From: CAKOSP01 sp044432745
GTDB taxonomy: Bacteria > Bacillota_I > Bacilli_A > RF39 > UBA660
Assembly (NCBI GenBank): GCA_044432745.1
Contig: JAWXUH010000006.1
Coordinates: 15,101-79,100, forward strand
Length of the DNA stretch: 64,000 nt
Direction: 5' to 3'
A model generated the notes under the pieces. The model was not told where the DNA came from and searched no databases. It worked only from the letters and a program-made list of their open reading frames with translations. Made by a program: the position numbers and the translations under genes. Below are positions 7,843 through 17,520 of the stretch, piece by piece (position 1 is the first letter of the stretch; every line of letters begins with the position of its first letter).

Positions 7843-8809
7843 TTATATTTTTAAAAATGTATATATAAAAGATTATTATACTATTGCAGGTCCTATGGAA
7901 AAGGATGGTAAAATAAAAAACTTTAATGAATATTTAGATGATTTTTATTTCGGTGAAAAAACTTTTGAACAAGCTGAAGTTAAAATGCAAAAAAATGTTG
8001 TTAAAAATTTAATAGTTAGAAATGATATAACTGAAAATGACGTAGATTTTTTAATAGGAGGGGATCTTATTAATCAAATATCTATATCAAGTTATTCTCA
8101 TAGAGCATTTGATTTTCCTTTTTTAGGAATATATTCTGCATGTTCTACTTTCATAGAAGCTCTTCTTATAGGAAGTATTTTTACCGAAAATTATAAACAT
8201 AAAAATGTTATTTGTTTAACAAGTTCTCATAATTTAACTGCAGAAAGACAATTTAGATATCCCGTTGAATATGGTTCTCCTAAAGTACATACTTCTACGT
8301 TTACAGCTACTGCAGCTGCAGGGACTATTCTTACACATGAAAAAACAAATATAAAAATAGATAGTGCTACTATAGGAAGTGTTATTGACAAAGGTGTTAA
8401 TGATGTTAATCACATGGGAGCTGTAATGGCCCCAGCAGCAGCTGATACACTTAATAAACATTTAAACAATTTATCTAGAGATATTAGTTATTACGATGTT
8501 ATTCTAACAGGAGATCTTGGTATTGTAGGTGCTAAAATATTTAAAGAATATACAAAAAAAGTATACAATATTAATATTAAAAAAACTATGGATGCTGGTT
8601 CTGAAATTTTTTTAGATAGTCAAGATACTTACGCTGGTGGAAGTGGACCTGCTTGCATTCCTATAGTTTTTTTTAATAAAATACTTCAAAATAAAAAATA
8701 TAAAAAAATTCTATTAGTAGGAACAGGATCTCTTCATTCTCCTTGTCTTATTAATCAACATAATACTATACCAGCTATTAGTCACGTAGTAAGTTTGGAG
8801 GTTGCTTAA
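7835..8809 (+). CDS. spoVAD: Stage V sporulation protein AD
   Basis: 324-residue soluble SpoVA component with a thiolase/KAS-III-like fold that binds dipicolinic acid. Family landmarks are GACS-like YSACSTFIEA, TSSHNLTAERQFRYP, MGAVMAPAAADT, LTGDLG and AGGSGPAC. The start is probably the GTG at 7835 (AGGGTGAT eight bases upstream); the TTG at 7832 is an alternative. It overlaps the end of spoVAC by eight bases and abuts spoVAE. Confidence 0.95.
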   Translation: MSSYIFKNVYIKDYYTIAGPMEKDGKIKNFNEYLDDFYFGEKTFEQAEVKMQKNVVKNLIVRNDITENDVDFLIGGDLINQISISSYSHRAFDFPFLGIYSACSTFIEALLIGSIFTENYKHKNVICLTSSHNLTAERQFRYPVEYGSPKVHTSTFTATAAAGTILTHEKTNIKIDSATIGSVIDKGVNDVNHMGAVMAPAAADTLNKHLNNLSRDISYYDVILTGDLGIVGAKIFKEYTKKVYNINIKKTMDAGSEIFLDSQDTYAGGSGPACIPIVFFNKILQNKKYKKILLVGTGSLHSPCLINQHNTIPAISHVVSLEVA

Positions 8810-9160
8810 ATGAACTATTTATATGCCTTTTTATTCACAGGATTCTTTTGTGCTCTTGGTCAAATAATACTTGATAATACTAAATTTACTCCGGGTCATA
8901 TAACTAGTTCATTTACAGTACTAGGTTCATTTATGTCTTTCTTTGGTATATATGACTTTTTTTCTATAAACTGTGGTGCTGGAGCCAACGTAGTTATTAC
9001 AAATTTTGGAAATGCACTTTATCAAGGTGGTATAACAGGTTATAAACAGATGGGTTTTATAGGTATCTTTTCCGGTTTACTTCAAAATAGTAGTGCCATT
9101 ATAGTTTCTACTATAGTTTTTGCCTTTATTCTTAGTATTTTCTTTAAACCTAGAGGATAA
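8810..9160 (+). CDS. spoVAE: Stage V sporulation protein AE (SpoVAEb)
   Basis: 116-residue membrane protein. It has about three or four hydrophobic segments and the family motifs FTPGHITSSFTVLG and NCGAGANVVITNFG. It begins one base after the spoVAD stop, with GGAGG in the end of spoVAD as its RBS. It closes the spoVAC-AD-AE operon. spoVAA, spoVAB and spoVAF are not present here. Confidence 0.93.
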   Translation: MNYLYAFLFTGFFCALGQIILDNTKFTPGHITSSFTVLGSFMSFFGIYDFFSINCGAGANVVITNFGNALYQGGITGYKQMGFIGIFSGLLQNSSAIIVSTIVFAFILSIFFKPRG

Positions 9161-9196
9161 AAAAAGAAAAAAATTTCTTATTTTTCTTTTTTTTTG
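9161..9196 (+). terminator. Terminator of the spoVA operon
   Basis: AAAAAGAAAAA pairs with TTTTTCTTTTT and a T run follows. The stem is AT-only and therefore weak. Confidence 0.55.
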
Positions 9197-9237
9197 ATAT
9201 AATAAATAAAATATTATTAAAAAGGAGAGATTAATAT

Positions 9238-10608
9238 ATGGATATTGTACAAATTGATAAAAGTTATATAGATAAAAAAGTAACTATTTGTGGATGGATT
9301 AAAAATCATCGTAAACAAGCAAATTTCGGTTTTATCGCACTAGGAGATGGAACTTGTTTAAATAATTTACAAGTTGTATATGATAATAATTTAGATAATT
9401 TTGATGAAATTACAAAATTAAAAATAGGTTCTTCTATAGAAGTAGAAGGTATTATTAAAGAATCACTTGGAGCAGGTCAAGATATTGAATTATCACTTAC
9501 TTCATATAAACTTTTAGGGGATTGTCCAGATGATTATCCACTTCAACCTAAGAGACATACTAATGAATTTTTAAGAAGTATTGCTTATCTTAGACCAAGA
9601 GGTAATTTATATAATGCAGTTTTTAGAATAAGATCAGTATCTGCTATGGCTATACATACTTATTTTAATAATAATAACTATGTTTATGTTCATTCACCAA
9701 TTATTACAACAGCTGATTGTGAGGGTAGTGATCAAATGTTTAAAATTTCTACATTTGATTTTGATAACTTACCACTTGATGATAATAAAAATGTAGATAC
9801 TACTAAAGATTTATTTGGTAAACAAGCATATATTACTGGTACTGGACAACTTCATGGTGAAACATTTGCTCATGCTTATAAAAAGATTTATACGTTTGGA
9901 CCTACATTTAGAACTGAACATTCTAATACTAAAACTCATGCAAATGAATTTTGGATGATAGAGCCAGAAATTTGTTTCTGTGATTTAAATGAACTTATGA
10001 ATATTGAGGAAGATATGCTTAAATTTATAGTTAAATATACTATGGATCATGCAATGGATGAATTAATATTCTTAGATAAATTTGTATCTAAAGGTTTACT
10101 TGATAAATTAAATAAATTATTAACTTCTGAATTTATTAAAATATCTCATAAAGAAGTAGTAGATCTTTTATTAAACACAAATCAAAAATGGGAATTTACT
10201 CCTGGTTATGAAGAAGATATAGCTAAAGAACATGAAAAATTCTTAACTGAACACTTTAATAATCCAGTGTTTATTACTAACTGGCCAAAAGATATTAAAT
10301 CTTTCTATATGAAAGTTAATGATGATAATAAAACAGTAGCTGCAGTAGATTTAATTGTACCTGGAGCAGGTGAATTAATGGGTGGTTCTCAAAGAGAAGA
10401 AAGATACGATGTTTTACTTTCTAGAATGAAAGATTGTGATATTTCTAGAGAAGAAGTAGAGTGGTATTTAAATCTTAGAAAATACGGAACAACTGTACAT
10501 GCTGGATTTGGTATGGGATTTGAAAGACTTGTTATGTACTTAACTGGTGTAGAAAATATAAGAGATGTTATTCCTTATCCAAGAACTCCTGGTAGTTGTG
10601 AATTTTAA
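9238..10608 (+). CDS. asnS: Asparagine--tRNA ligase
   Basis: 456-residue class IIb aminoacyl-tRNA synthetase that charges tRNA-Asn. An N-terminal OB-fold (VTICGWIKNHRKQANFGFI) precedes the catalytic core. Class II motif 2 (TFGPTFRTEHSNTKTHANEF, then WMIEPE) and motif 3 (GFGMGFERLVMYLTG) are intact. The YITGTGQLHGE and GGSQREER motifs are typical of AsnRS rather than AspRS. AAAAGGAGAG precedes the ATG. No T-box leader fits in the short upstream gap. It ends in its own terminator. Confidence 0.96.
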   Translation: MDIVQIDKSYIDKKVTICGWIKNHRKQANFGFIALGDGTCLNNLQVVYDNNLDNFDEITKLKIGSSIEVEGIIKESLGAGQDIELSLTSYKLLGDCPDDYPLQPKRHTNEFLRSIAYLRPRGNLYNAVFRIRSVSAMAIHTYFNNNNYVYVHSPIITTADCEGSDQMFKISTFDFDNLPLDDNKNVDTTKDLFGKQAYITGTGQLHGETFAHAYKKIYTFGPTFRTEHSNTKTHANEFWMIEPEICFCDLNELMNIEEDMLKFIVKYTMDHAMDELIFLDKFVSKGLLDKLNKLLTSEFIKISHKEVVDLLLNTNQKWEFTPGYEEDIAKEHEKFLTEHFNNPVFITNWPKDIKSFYMKVNDDNKTVAAVDLIVPGAGELMGGSQREERYDVLLSRMKDCDISREEVEWYLNLRKYGTTVHAGFGMGFERLVMYLTGVENIRDVIPYPRTPGSCEF

Positions 10609-10636
10609 AATATATCTATAAGATATATTTTTTTTA
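10606..10636 (+). terminator. Terminator of asnS
   Basis: AAATATATCT and AGATATATTT pair across a three-base loop, followed by T. Confidence 0.7.
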
Positions 10637-10701
10637 ACAACTAAAAGTGACTTGAATTTCATTTTGTTCTATGATAAACTATATTAAAGGATATGATAGA
10701 T

Positions 10702-11982
10702 ATGAAAATAAAAAGTGTAAAATTTAAACTTTGTTTTTTAATGGTGTTTTTATTAGGTATATTTAGTGCTTTGGGACTAAATTTAGTAGGTAATGCGTTT
10801 TTATTTAACGATGAAAGTATTGAAACTAGTTCTTCAAAATTAATTTCAATATTAGTACAAAATGAAAAAGGTGAATACGAAACTTACGATTCTAATTCAT
10901 TTCCAAGTGAAGGATATTCATTTAATTCACAATTAAGTTATTGTGTTAACGAATCTGAATTATCTTTTGATAGTTCATCTTCACTTGTAACTGTTAAAGC
11001 TAAAGGTTCTGATAATTGTTTTGCTTATTTTAGTTTAGGTGAATCTTGTGAATCAGGCGATTGTTTATATGGAGCTATCTTACTTAATGAAAAAGATGGT
11101 TTTGAAACAATATCAGATGCTACAAGTTATATAGAAAATAAAACTACTCCTAACTTTAATAATGTAGCTACTACTGACGAAGGATTATTTGCAGTAGCAG
11201 ATGATAATGGAACAAGTTATTATTACAGAGGAGCTGTAAATGATAACTGGGTAGAATTTGCAGGAATGTACTGGAGAATAGTACGTGTTGCAGGTGATGG
11301 TACAGTAAAATTAATATATGCAGGTAAAACAATAGGAGCAACAGAAGACAATACTCAAATATCTACTTCAGCATTTAATAGTTCTTATGATTCTTATGAA
11401 TATACAGGGTATGTTTATGCTGAAGATGAATTACATGGAACAACAACTGATAGTTTAATTAAAACTAATTTAGATTCATGGTATAAAGATAATTTATCTA
11501 GCTATAGTAGTCATATTGCAGATACTAATTTCTGTGTTGATAGAACTGGTTACGTAGATGCAGAAAATTCAACTGTTTTAAATACACAAGACTTTACTGG
11601 TGAGGAAGATTATATATCATATGGTTCTAGATATAGATTATATTCTAATAATACTCCTGAACTTAAATGTACAAACCAAAGTGATTTAGTTAGTTCTAAA
11701 GTTGGATTAATTTCACTAGACGAAGCAGCACTTGCTGGAGCAGTATGGAATACTACTAACACTGATTACTATTTACATTCAGGTTCTTGGTACTGGACAC
11801 TTTCTCCATATAACTTCTCAAGTGAGAATGCTTTTGTAGGAGTTATTAATGCATCTGGTTATTTAGATCAAAATGATGTTAGTTTAACTACTGGTGGAGT
11901 ACGTGCAGTAATCTCTTTAAAATCTAATACACCTATAAGTGGTGAAGGTACTGTTGATAATCCTTACAAGGTTTTATCTTAA
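10702..11982 (+). CDS. Secreted or membrane-anchored surface protein
   Basis: 426 residues with an N-terminal hydrophobic segment (about 8-28), so exported or membrane-anchored. The exterior part is Ser/Thr/Tyr/Asn-rich with several Cys. The second half carries a recognisable surface-protein module: WYKDNLSSY, then GLISLDEAALAG, WYWTLSPYNFSS, GVINASGYL and GVRAVISLKS. Modules with this LSPY...GVRAVISL pattern occur on gut Bacillota surface proteins. The ATG at 10693 is only two bases after AAAGG, so the ATG at 10702 is preferred. No sortase signal is visible. Function unknown, perhaps adhesion. Confidence 0.62.
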   Translation: MKIKSVKFKLCFLMVFLLGIFSALGLNLVGNAFLFNDESIETSSSKLISILVQNEKGEYETYDSNSFPSEGYSFNSQLSYCVNESELSFDSSSSLVTVKAKGSDNCFAYFSLGESCESGDCLYGAILLNEKDGFETISDATSYIENKTTPNFNNVATTDEGLFAVADDNGTSYYYRGAVNDNWVEFAGMYWRIVRVAGDGTVKLIYAGKTIGATEDNTQISTSAFNSSYDSYEYTGYVYAEDELHGTTTDSLIKTNLDSWYKDNLSSYSSHIADTNFCVDRTGYVDAENSTVLNTQDFTGEEDYISYGSRYRLYSNNTPELKCTNQSDLVSSKVGLISLDEAALAGAVWNTTNTDYYLHSGSWYWTLSPYNFSSENAFVGVINASGYLDQNDVSLTTGGVRAVISLKSNTPISGEGTVDNPYKVLS

Positions 11983-11987
11983 TAAAA

Positions 11988-12026
11988 ACTAATATTTAGT
12001 ATGTTTTTACTAAATATTTTTTTTAT
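11988..12026 (+). terminator. Terminator after the surface-protein gene
   Basis: AATATTTAGTA and TACTAAATATT form an 11-bp stem around a six-base loop, followed by a T run. Confidence 0.8.
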
Positions 12027-12184
12027 CTAAAAACGTATTTTGATATGTAATAAACATATTGTTTTGTCTATTTTTGAAGAAGTATATACAATTTTTTCAA
12101 AAAATAGAATTTTTTTAGGTTAAAAAGTATTTTTTTGATTTAAAAAAAAAGCAAAATATGTTACAATTAATTATAGGTGGAATA

Positions 12185-13900
12185 ATGAGTAAAGAAACGT
12201 TTATATTATTAGCTGTTATATATTATGTTGTGTCAATTATTTTTATAGTTGTTCTTTTGATGTTATTTAATAAAAGAATAGAAAAAAGATATAAGAATCA
12301 AATTGACACTCTTGAACGTGGTAAAAATCTAATTATTTCTACATCTATATTATCAGAATTAAATAAGGTGGAAACACTTGCTAATAATGATGATCTTAAA
12401 AATAAGTATGAAAGCTGGAAAGAAAGATTTAATGTTATTAAAGATAGCGATGTATCAAGATTATCAGATGAGATAAATGATATTGAAGCTTTATTTTATG
12501 AGAAGAACTTTAAAGAATTAAAACTTATTTTACTTAATGCTGAAATAAACTTAAATTCTCTTAAAACTAAATCTGAATTATTACTTGAAGAAATAAAAGA
12601 AATTACTACTTCTGAGGAAAGAAATAGAACTAATATTACTAAACTTAAATCTGAGTTTAGAGATATAATGTCTACTTATAAAAACGATGAATTTTCATAC
12701 GAAATAATCAAAAAACCAATTGAAGCACAATTTGAAAGTACTGATAAGTTATTTAAAGTATTTGAAAATTTAATGGAAAAAAATGAATATACTGAAGTAA
12801 ATAAAGTAGTTAAAGTAATAGAAGACATAATAAAAAATTTAACTGTTATTATGGAGGAATCTAAAACTATTATATCTTTAGGTACTACATTAATACCTAG
12901 AAAAATAGAAGAAGTTATGTACAATGAAAGTAAACTTGAAAAAGATGGATTTAATCTTGATTACTTAAATATTGAATATAATAAACAAGAAGCAGAGAAG
13001 AAAATAGTAGATGTATTTGAAAGATTACAATCTTTAAATATAAAAGATTCATTATTTGAATTTAAAACTATTCATGATTATTTTGATTCGTTATTAAGCG
13101 ATTTTGAAAAAGAAAAAATTGCTAAGAAACATTTTGAAGATTATACTAGATCAATTATACTTAAATGTTCTAAACTTGAAAAAATAAATAACGAACTTCT
13201 TAAAAAAATAGATGATATTAAATATAGTTATGATTTAACTGATGATGAAGTCAGTATTGTGTATGTTATTAGAGAAAGTTTATTAGACGTTAGAAGCGAT
13301 TATGATAAAGTAATTGAATCTCACAGAGCTAAGAGAGAGCCGTTTACTAAACTTACTAAAAAAATGGAAAATTTAAAAATTATTCTGGTTAAAACTGAAG
13401 AGAAACTTAATTTAGCTCTTAGAACTTTAGGATCTTTAAAAGAGGATGAAAAAAGAGCAAGAGAACAACTTGAAGAAATTAAAGTTATATTACAAAAAAC
13501 AAAAGAGAAAGTACGTTCATATAAACTTCCTTTTATACCTAAAAATTATCATATTGAGTTAGCAGATGCTATGCAAGCTATAGAATATATGAATGAAGAA
13601 CTTGATAGAAGACCAATTTCTATTAAGACTCTTAATACAAGAGTTGATACTGCAAGGGATTTAGTTTTAAAAGTATATTCTACAGTTAACGAAACTATTA
13701 AAACCGCTAAGATGGCAGAATCTACTATTGTTTATGGTAATAGATATAGAGTTACTAATAAAGAAGTAGATTTGAATTTAACAAAAGCTGAGAATGCTTT
13801 TAATAAAGGAAATTTTAAATTAAGTTTAGAAAATGCAATTAATGCAATTAATATAGTAGAACCAGGAATACATAAAAAATTATTGGAGGAATATAAATGA
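12185..13900 (+). CDS. ezrA: Septation ring formation regulator EzrA
   Basis: 571 residues, the length of EzrA. One N-terminal membrane segment (about 6-27) is followed by RRYKN-like IEKRYKNQIDTLERGKN, SELNKVETLA and a long coiled-coil cytoplasmic region. EzrA restrains FtsZ ring assembly and links it to the membrane at midcell. GGTGG lies upstream of the ATG at 12185, so the ATG at 12158 is rejected. ezrA directly followed by a cysteine desulfurase and thiI is a conserved Bacilli arrangement. It overlaps nifZ by four bases (ATGA). Confidence 0.88.
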   Translation: MSKETFILLAVIYYVVSIIFIVVLLMLFNKRIEKRYKNQIDTLERGKNLIISTSILSELNKVETLANNDDLKNKYESWKERFNVIKDSDVSRLSDEINDIEALFYEKNFKELKLILLNAEINLNSLKTKSELLLEEIKEITTSEERNRTNITKLKSEFRDIMSTYKNDEFSYEIIKKPIEAQFESTDKLFKVFENLMEKNEYTEVNKVVKVIEDIIKNLTVIMEESKTIISLGTTLIPRKIEEVMYNESKLEKDGFNLDYLNIEYNKQEAEKKIVDVFERLQSLNIKDSLFEFKTIHDYFDSLLSDFEKEKIAKKHFEDYTRSIILKCSKLEKINNELLKKIDDIKYSYDLTDDEVSIVYVIRESLLDVRSDYDKVIESHRAKREPFTKLTKKMENLKIILVKTEEKLNLALRTLGSLKEDEKRAREQLEEIKVILQKTKEKVRSYKLPFIPKNYHIELADAMQAIEYMNEELDRRPISIKTLNTRVDTARDLVLKVYSTVNETIKTAKMAESTIVYGNRYRVTNKEVDLNLTKAENAFNKGNFKLSLENAINAINIVEPGIHKKLLEEYK

Positions 13901-15021
13901 TTTATTTAGATTATAGTGCTACAACGCCTTTGTCATATGAAGTTTCAGATGCAATGAATAAAACTTCAAAAGAATTTATTGGTAATCCAAATTCATTAAA
14001 TGAACTTGGAAGAAGATCTAGTAATCTTCTTAATAAAGCTACCAAGCAAATTGCAATGACACTTGCATGTAGTAATGATGAAATTACATTTACATCAAGT
14101 GCTACTGAAGCTAATAATATGGCTTTAATAGGTGTTGCTATGCAACACTATAAAAGAGGTAAACATATTATAGTTTCAAAACTTGAACATCCTAGTATAT
14201 ATAAAATATGTGATTATTTAGTAAGTTGTGGTTTTTCAATTAGTTATGTAAAAAATACTGAAGATGGTTTAATTGATTTTGATGATTTAAAATCTTTAAT
14301 TAGTGAAGATACTATACTTGTAAGTATATGTGCAGTTAATTCAGAATTAGGTATTAGACAACCTCTTAAAATTATTAGACAAATAATTAAGAAACAAAAT
14401 CCTAATACTTATTTTCATTCAGATGTTACTCAGGCGATAGGTAAAGTTACATTTAATACTATAGATGTAGATTTAGCCTCAATGTCTAGTCATAAAATAT
14501 ATGGTCCTATAGGAATAGGGATGCTTTATAAAAGCAAAGATATAACTATTAAACCTTTAATATATGGAAGTGGTAAAAACAATGAACTTAAACCAGGTAC
14601 TCCAGCACTTCCTTTAATTGTAGGTTTTTCAAAAGCAGTTAGATTAAGTCAAAATGATTTAGATCAAAGAAATTCATATATTGAAAAATTAAATGAAAAA
14701 ATATTGCTACAAATTAAAGATATGAGAGGTATTCTTGTTAATCAAACTAGATATTCAATTCCTCAAGTTATTAATATTAGTTTATTAAACGTTAGACCAG
14801 AAACTTTTATTAGAGCAATGGATGAAGATGAAATATATATATCTACAAATACTGCATGTTCTTCGGGTGATATTTCATCTTCAGTTATGGCAGTTTACAA
14901 TGATAAACTTAGAGCTTCTAGAACAATACGTATATCTTTATCTCATTTAACAACATTAGATGAAGTAAATACTTTTTTAGAAAAATTTAAAAAGAATTAT
15001 ATTCTTCTTAATAATTTATAG
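13897..15021 (+). CDS. nifZ: Cysteine desulfurase NifZ/IscS type (tRNA thiolation)
   Basis: 374-residue PLP enzyme that removes sulfur from cysteine as an enzyme persulfide. The PLP lysine lies in SMSSHKIYGPIGIG, the cofactor-pocket motif HSDVTQAIGK is intact, and the catalytic Cys is in STNTACSSGD. It is translationally coupled to ezrA. In Bacillus the equivalent enzyme feeds ThiI for 4-thiouridine in tRNA. Here thiI is 3.7 kb downstream, after three inserted paralogues. SufS in this window (57691-58893) is the separate Fe-S desulfurase. Confidence 0.9.
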   Translation: MIYLDYSATTPLSYEVSDAMNKTSKEFIGNPNSLNELGRRSSNLLNKATKQIAMTLACSNDEITFTSSATEANNMALIGVAMQHYKRGKHIIVSKLEHPSIYKICDYLVSCGFSISYVKNTEDGLIDFDDLKSLISEDTILVSICAVNSELGIRQPLKIIRQIIKKQNPNTYFHSDVTQAIGKVTFNTIDVDLASMSSHKIYGPIGIGMLYKSKDITIKPLIYGSGKNNELKPGTPALPLIVGFSKAVRLSQNDLDQRNSYIEKLNEKILLQIKDMRGILVNQTRYSIPQVINISLLNVRPETFIRAMDEDEIYISTNTACSSGDISSSVMAVYNDKLRASRTIRISLSHLTTLDEVNTFLEKFKKNYILLNNL

Positions 15022-15040
15022 GGAAACCTATATTTTTTTA
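15017..15040 (+). terminator. Short terminator after nifZ
   Basis: TATAGG-GAAA-CCTATA with a GNRA-type loop, followed by ATTTTTTTA. The first arm includes the stop codon of nifZ. Confidence 0.65.
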
Positions 15041-15069
15041 TTGACTTAATATATTATTTTTAATACTAT
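15041..15069 (+). promoter_or_regulatory. Promoter of paralogue family gene 1
   Basis: TTGACT, 17 bases, TACTAT, immediately after the nifZ terminator. This suggests the paralogue genes are transcribed separately from ezrA-nifZ. Confidence 0.65.
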
Positions 15070-15096
15070 AATATTTGTAGTAAAGGAAGAATTTCA

Positions 15097-16266
15097 ATGA
15101 ATAGGTGTTTATCAGAAGATTTTAAAGAAAAATATTTTAAATATACTAGTTTTTTAGATATGTATTTTCAAGAAGAAAATTTGTCTAAAAAAAATTTATA
15201 TGATGTACTTGTTAATAAATATAATGTATTAAAGAAATTTCCTGATTTAAGTAATGAAACGCTAGTTAAAATAACTGATTTTATTTATACAGTAACTAAT
15301 ACTTATATACATAGAAATGAGCTTACAGAGTATTATAAAAAATATAATATAATTTTTAGTTCTAATAAGGAATATGAACTTTTGAATAATACTAATAATA
15401 AACATTATAATAAATTAACAAAAGAGGATGTATATATATTTGAAATGTTTAAATATTTATTTATAAAATCTTTATATGACAGTGTATCTTTAATTATAGA
15501 TAATACTCCAACTGATTTAACTATAGATGCTTTAATGGTTATAAAAGGTAACTTATATCAAAGTAATAGAGATTTTATGTATGTAGAAGAAGTATTAAAT
15601 TCTAGTTATGGGAGATTAAAGAAATTATCAAGAGAATACTTAATATCTCTAAATAGAGATAAGTTACTAAGATTACACCAATTATGTTTATCTTATGCAA
15701 ATAAAGATATTTCAAAAAACATATATGATGCAACAAACGGATTTAAAATTTTAAAGAAAGATTCTGGTAATTTTTTAATTAGAAGAAAAGACGAATATGA
15801 TTGTATTTCAGGATCTTTTATAGAAAATAAAAATAGGTTTGCCCTTAACTGTAGTGTAATTACACCTAATAGTCCCTCTGTATATCCTTCGATGTTTTCA
15901 GATATCATTTATGGATATTCTAAGATAGGTAAGAACAATATAGTTTTTATGCATCCTTATGATGCTTTTACAAAAGAGCTTAATAACCTTAAAGGTTTAC
16001 CGTACATTAGTGAATCTAATAATTTTTTACTTAATATGAAAGATTTAAATGAAAGAACTATACATAACGATGCTTATAATGAACTTGTTATTTTAACCAA
16101 TGGTAAACTAGATCCTTCATATATACTTGTTAGAGATGAGGTAGATGATGAATCTTTAGAAGAAGCTAAAACTATGGACATACCTCTTGTTAGAATGAAA
16201 ACAAAAAAGAGATACGAAGATAGTGATCATATAACAAATTTTTATACTGGAAATTACATAAAATAA
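15097..16266 (+). CDS. Unknown paralogue family, member 1
   Basis: 389 residues, no recognised family, no signal peptide or membrane segment. Three blocks are shared with the genes at 16345, 17521 and 26879. An N-terminal helical block ends in TDFIYTVTN. A middle block contains IDALMVIKG, SSYGR and LLRLHQLC. The C-terminal block has LNCSVITPNSPSVYP, DIIYGYS, YDAFT, LNERT, YNELVIL, PSYILVRDE and PLVRMKTKK. The C-terminal block looks like an alternating alpha/beta fold. It has its own promoter and terminator and is inserted between nifZ and thiI. Confidence 0.7.
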   Translation: MNRCLSEDFKEKYFKYTSFLDMYFQEENLSKKNLYDVLVNKYNVLKKFPDLSNETLVKITDFIYTVTNTYIHRNELTEYYKKYNIIFSSNKEYELLNNTNNKHYNKLTKEDVYIFEMFKYLFIKSLYDSVSLIIDNTPTDLTIDALMVIKGNLYQSNRDFMYVEEVLNSSYGRLKKLSREYLISLNRDKLLRLHQLCLSYANKDISKNIYDATNGFKILKKDSGNFLIRRKDEYDCISGSFIENKNRFALNCSVITPNSPSVYPSMFSDIIYGYSKIGKNNIVFMHPYDAFTKELNNLKGLPYISESNNFLLNMKDLNERTIHNDAYNELVILTNGKLDPSYILVRDEVDDESLEEAKTMDIPLVRMKTKKRYEDSDHITNFYTGNYIK

Positions 16267-16279
16267 TGTAATTTTTTTA
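16251..16279 (+). terminator. Terminator after paralogue 1
   Basis: AAATTACAT and ATGTAATTT pair around a six-base loop, with a T run. The arms overlap the 3' end of the gene. Confidence 0.75.
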
Positions 16280-16308
16280 TTGACATATTTTCATTTTTTG
16301 GGTATCAT
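16280..16308 (+). promoter_or_regulatory. Promoter of paralogue family genes 2 and 3
   Basis: Consensus TTGACA, 17-base spacer, TATCAT. Placed directly after the terminator of paralogue 1 and 37 bases before the next start. Confidence 0.75.
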
Positions 16309-16344
16309 ACAAGCTACTTGAAATTTGAGGGAGGATATATTTAT

Positions 16345-17508
16345 ATGCAAATAATTTTATCTAGATTATATAATAAAAAATATAAAGAGTATGAAAAAAT
16401 ATTAGAGTATTTTACTAATGGTGAAAGTCTAGAAGGTAAGAATTTTTTTGATGTACTTTATTATACTGTTAATCTATGTGAACTTGTTCCTGCACTTAAC
16501 GCTAAGACCCTTAAAAATGTAACTAATTTTATATATAATGTAAACTTGCTTCAAAATTCTCCAACTGAGCTTGAAGATTATTTATATTATTATAATGATG
16601 TTATAACATCACTAGATGAGTATAAACTTTTTAATACTAATCTTAGTATGAATTGTGATAATAAGTATAAATATGCAGCTATGAAGGGATTAATGTTTTT
16701 ATATAAAAAAGCTTTATTTGATGTTTCTTTTATTAAAGAAAAAGAACATTACTTAGATATATCTATAGATGCACTTATGGTTGCAAAAGGTAAAAAATTT
16801 AATCTTGCTAAAGATAACATCATAATAAATGAAATTCTACATTCTTCATATGCTCGCATTAATAATATAAATTATTTATCTTTAATAAATGTTAGAGAAG
16901 AAAAATTATTAAAACTTCATGAAAAATGTAAGGAGTATGCAAATAAAAGTATTGCTAGTGGTTTATATACACCAAATAAAGGTTTTCAAATTAATGATGT
17001 TTATGAAGGTTCTTTTTTAGTAAGAAGAATAGATTACCATGATTATAACGAAGTAGCAGAATTAGATTTATCTAAAGATAGATTAGCTTTAAATTGTAGT
17101 GTTATAACTCCATATGCAGCATCTGTATATCCAGATTTATATGAAAAAGTTATTTTTGGATATTCAGATATACATAATCATCAAATCCTTTTTATATCTC
17201 CATATGATGCATATACTTCTGAGCTACTTTCTGTTGATGAACTTTCTAGTATGTCAGATACAAATAATATGTTTTTATCTCTTGAGGATTTAAATACTAG
17301 AACAGCTATAAATAATCATTATAATGAACTTGTTATTTTACGTAAGGATGATGCTGGTAATACTTTAGATCCATCTTATATTTTAATTAGAAGTAACGAG
17401 AAAGATAATTCGTCAATAAGTGCTGCAGAAGAACTTGATGTTCCTCTTGTTAGAATGAAAACTAAGAATGTTTATAATGATGAAGATCAATTACTACATT
17501 TATTTTAG
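16345..17508 (+). CDS. Unknown paralogue family, member 2
   Basis: 387-residue paralogue of the 15097-16266 product. It keeps all blocks: TNFIYNVN, IDALMVAKG, HSSYARINN, LLKLHEKC, FLVRRIDYHD, LNCSVITPYAASVYP, PYDAYTSE, DTNNMFL, YNELVIL, PSYILIRS and PLVRMKTKN. GGGAGG lies ten bases before the ATG at 16345; the in-frame ATG at 16318 has no such site. Only 12 bases separate it from member 3, so the two form an operon. Function unknown. Confidence 0.7.
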   Translation: MQIILSRLYNKKYKEYEKILEYFTNGESLEGKNFFDVLYYTVNLCELVPALNAKTLKNVTNFIYNVNLLQNSPTELEDYLYYYNDVITSLDEYKLFNTNLSMNCDNKYKYAAMKGLMFLYKKALFDVSFIKEKEHYLDISIDALMVAKGKKFNLAKDNIIINEILHSSYARINNINYLSLINVREEKLLKLHEKCKEYANKSIASGLYTPNKGFQINDVYEGSFLVRRIDYHDYNEVAELDLSKDRLALNCSVITPYAASVYPDLYEKVIFGYSDIHNHQILFISPYDAYTSELLSVDELSSMSDTNNMFLSLEDLNTRTAINNHYNELVILRKDDAGNTLDPSYILIRSNEKDNSSISAAEELDVPLVRMKTKNVYNDEDQLLHLF

Positions 17509-17520
17509 AAAGGATTAATA

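Noticed and set aside
9197..9237. T-box leader upstream of asnS
   Set aside because: Only about 40 bases lie between the spoVA terminator and the ATG; no specifier loop or T-box sequence fits.
12676..12924. Antisense open frame over ezrA
   Set aside because: Overlaps a long coiled-coil gene with clear identity; no start signal.
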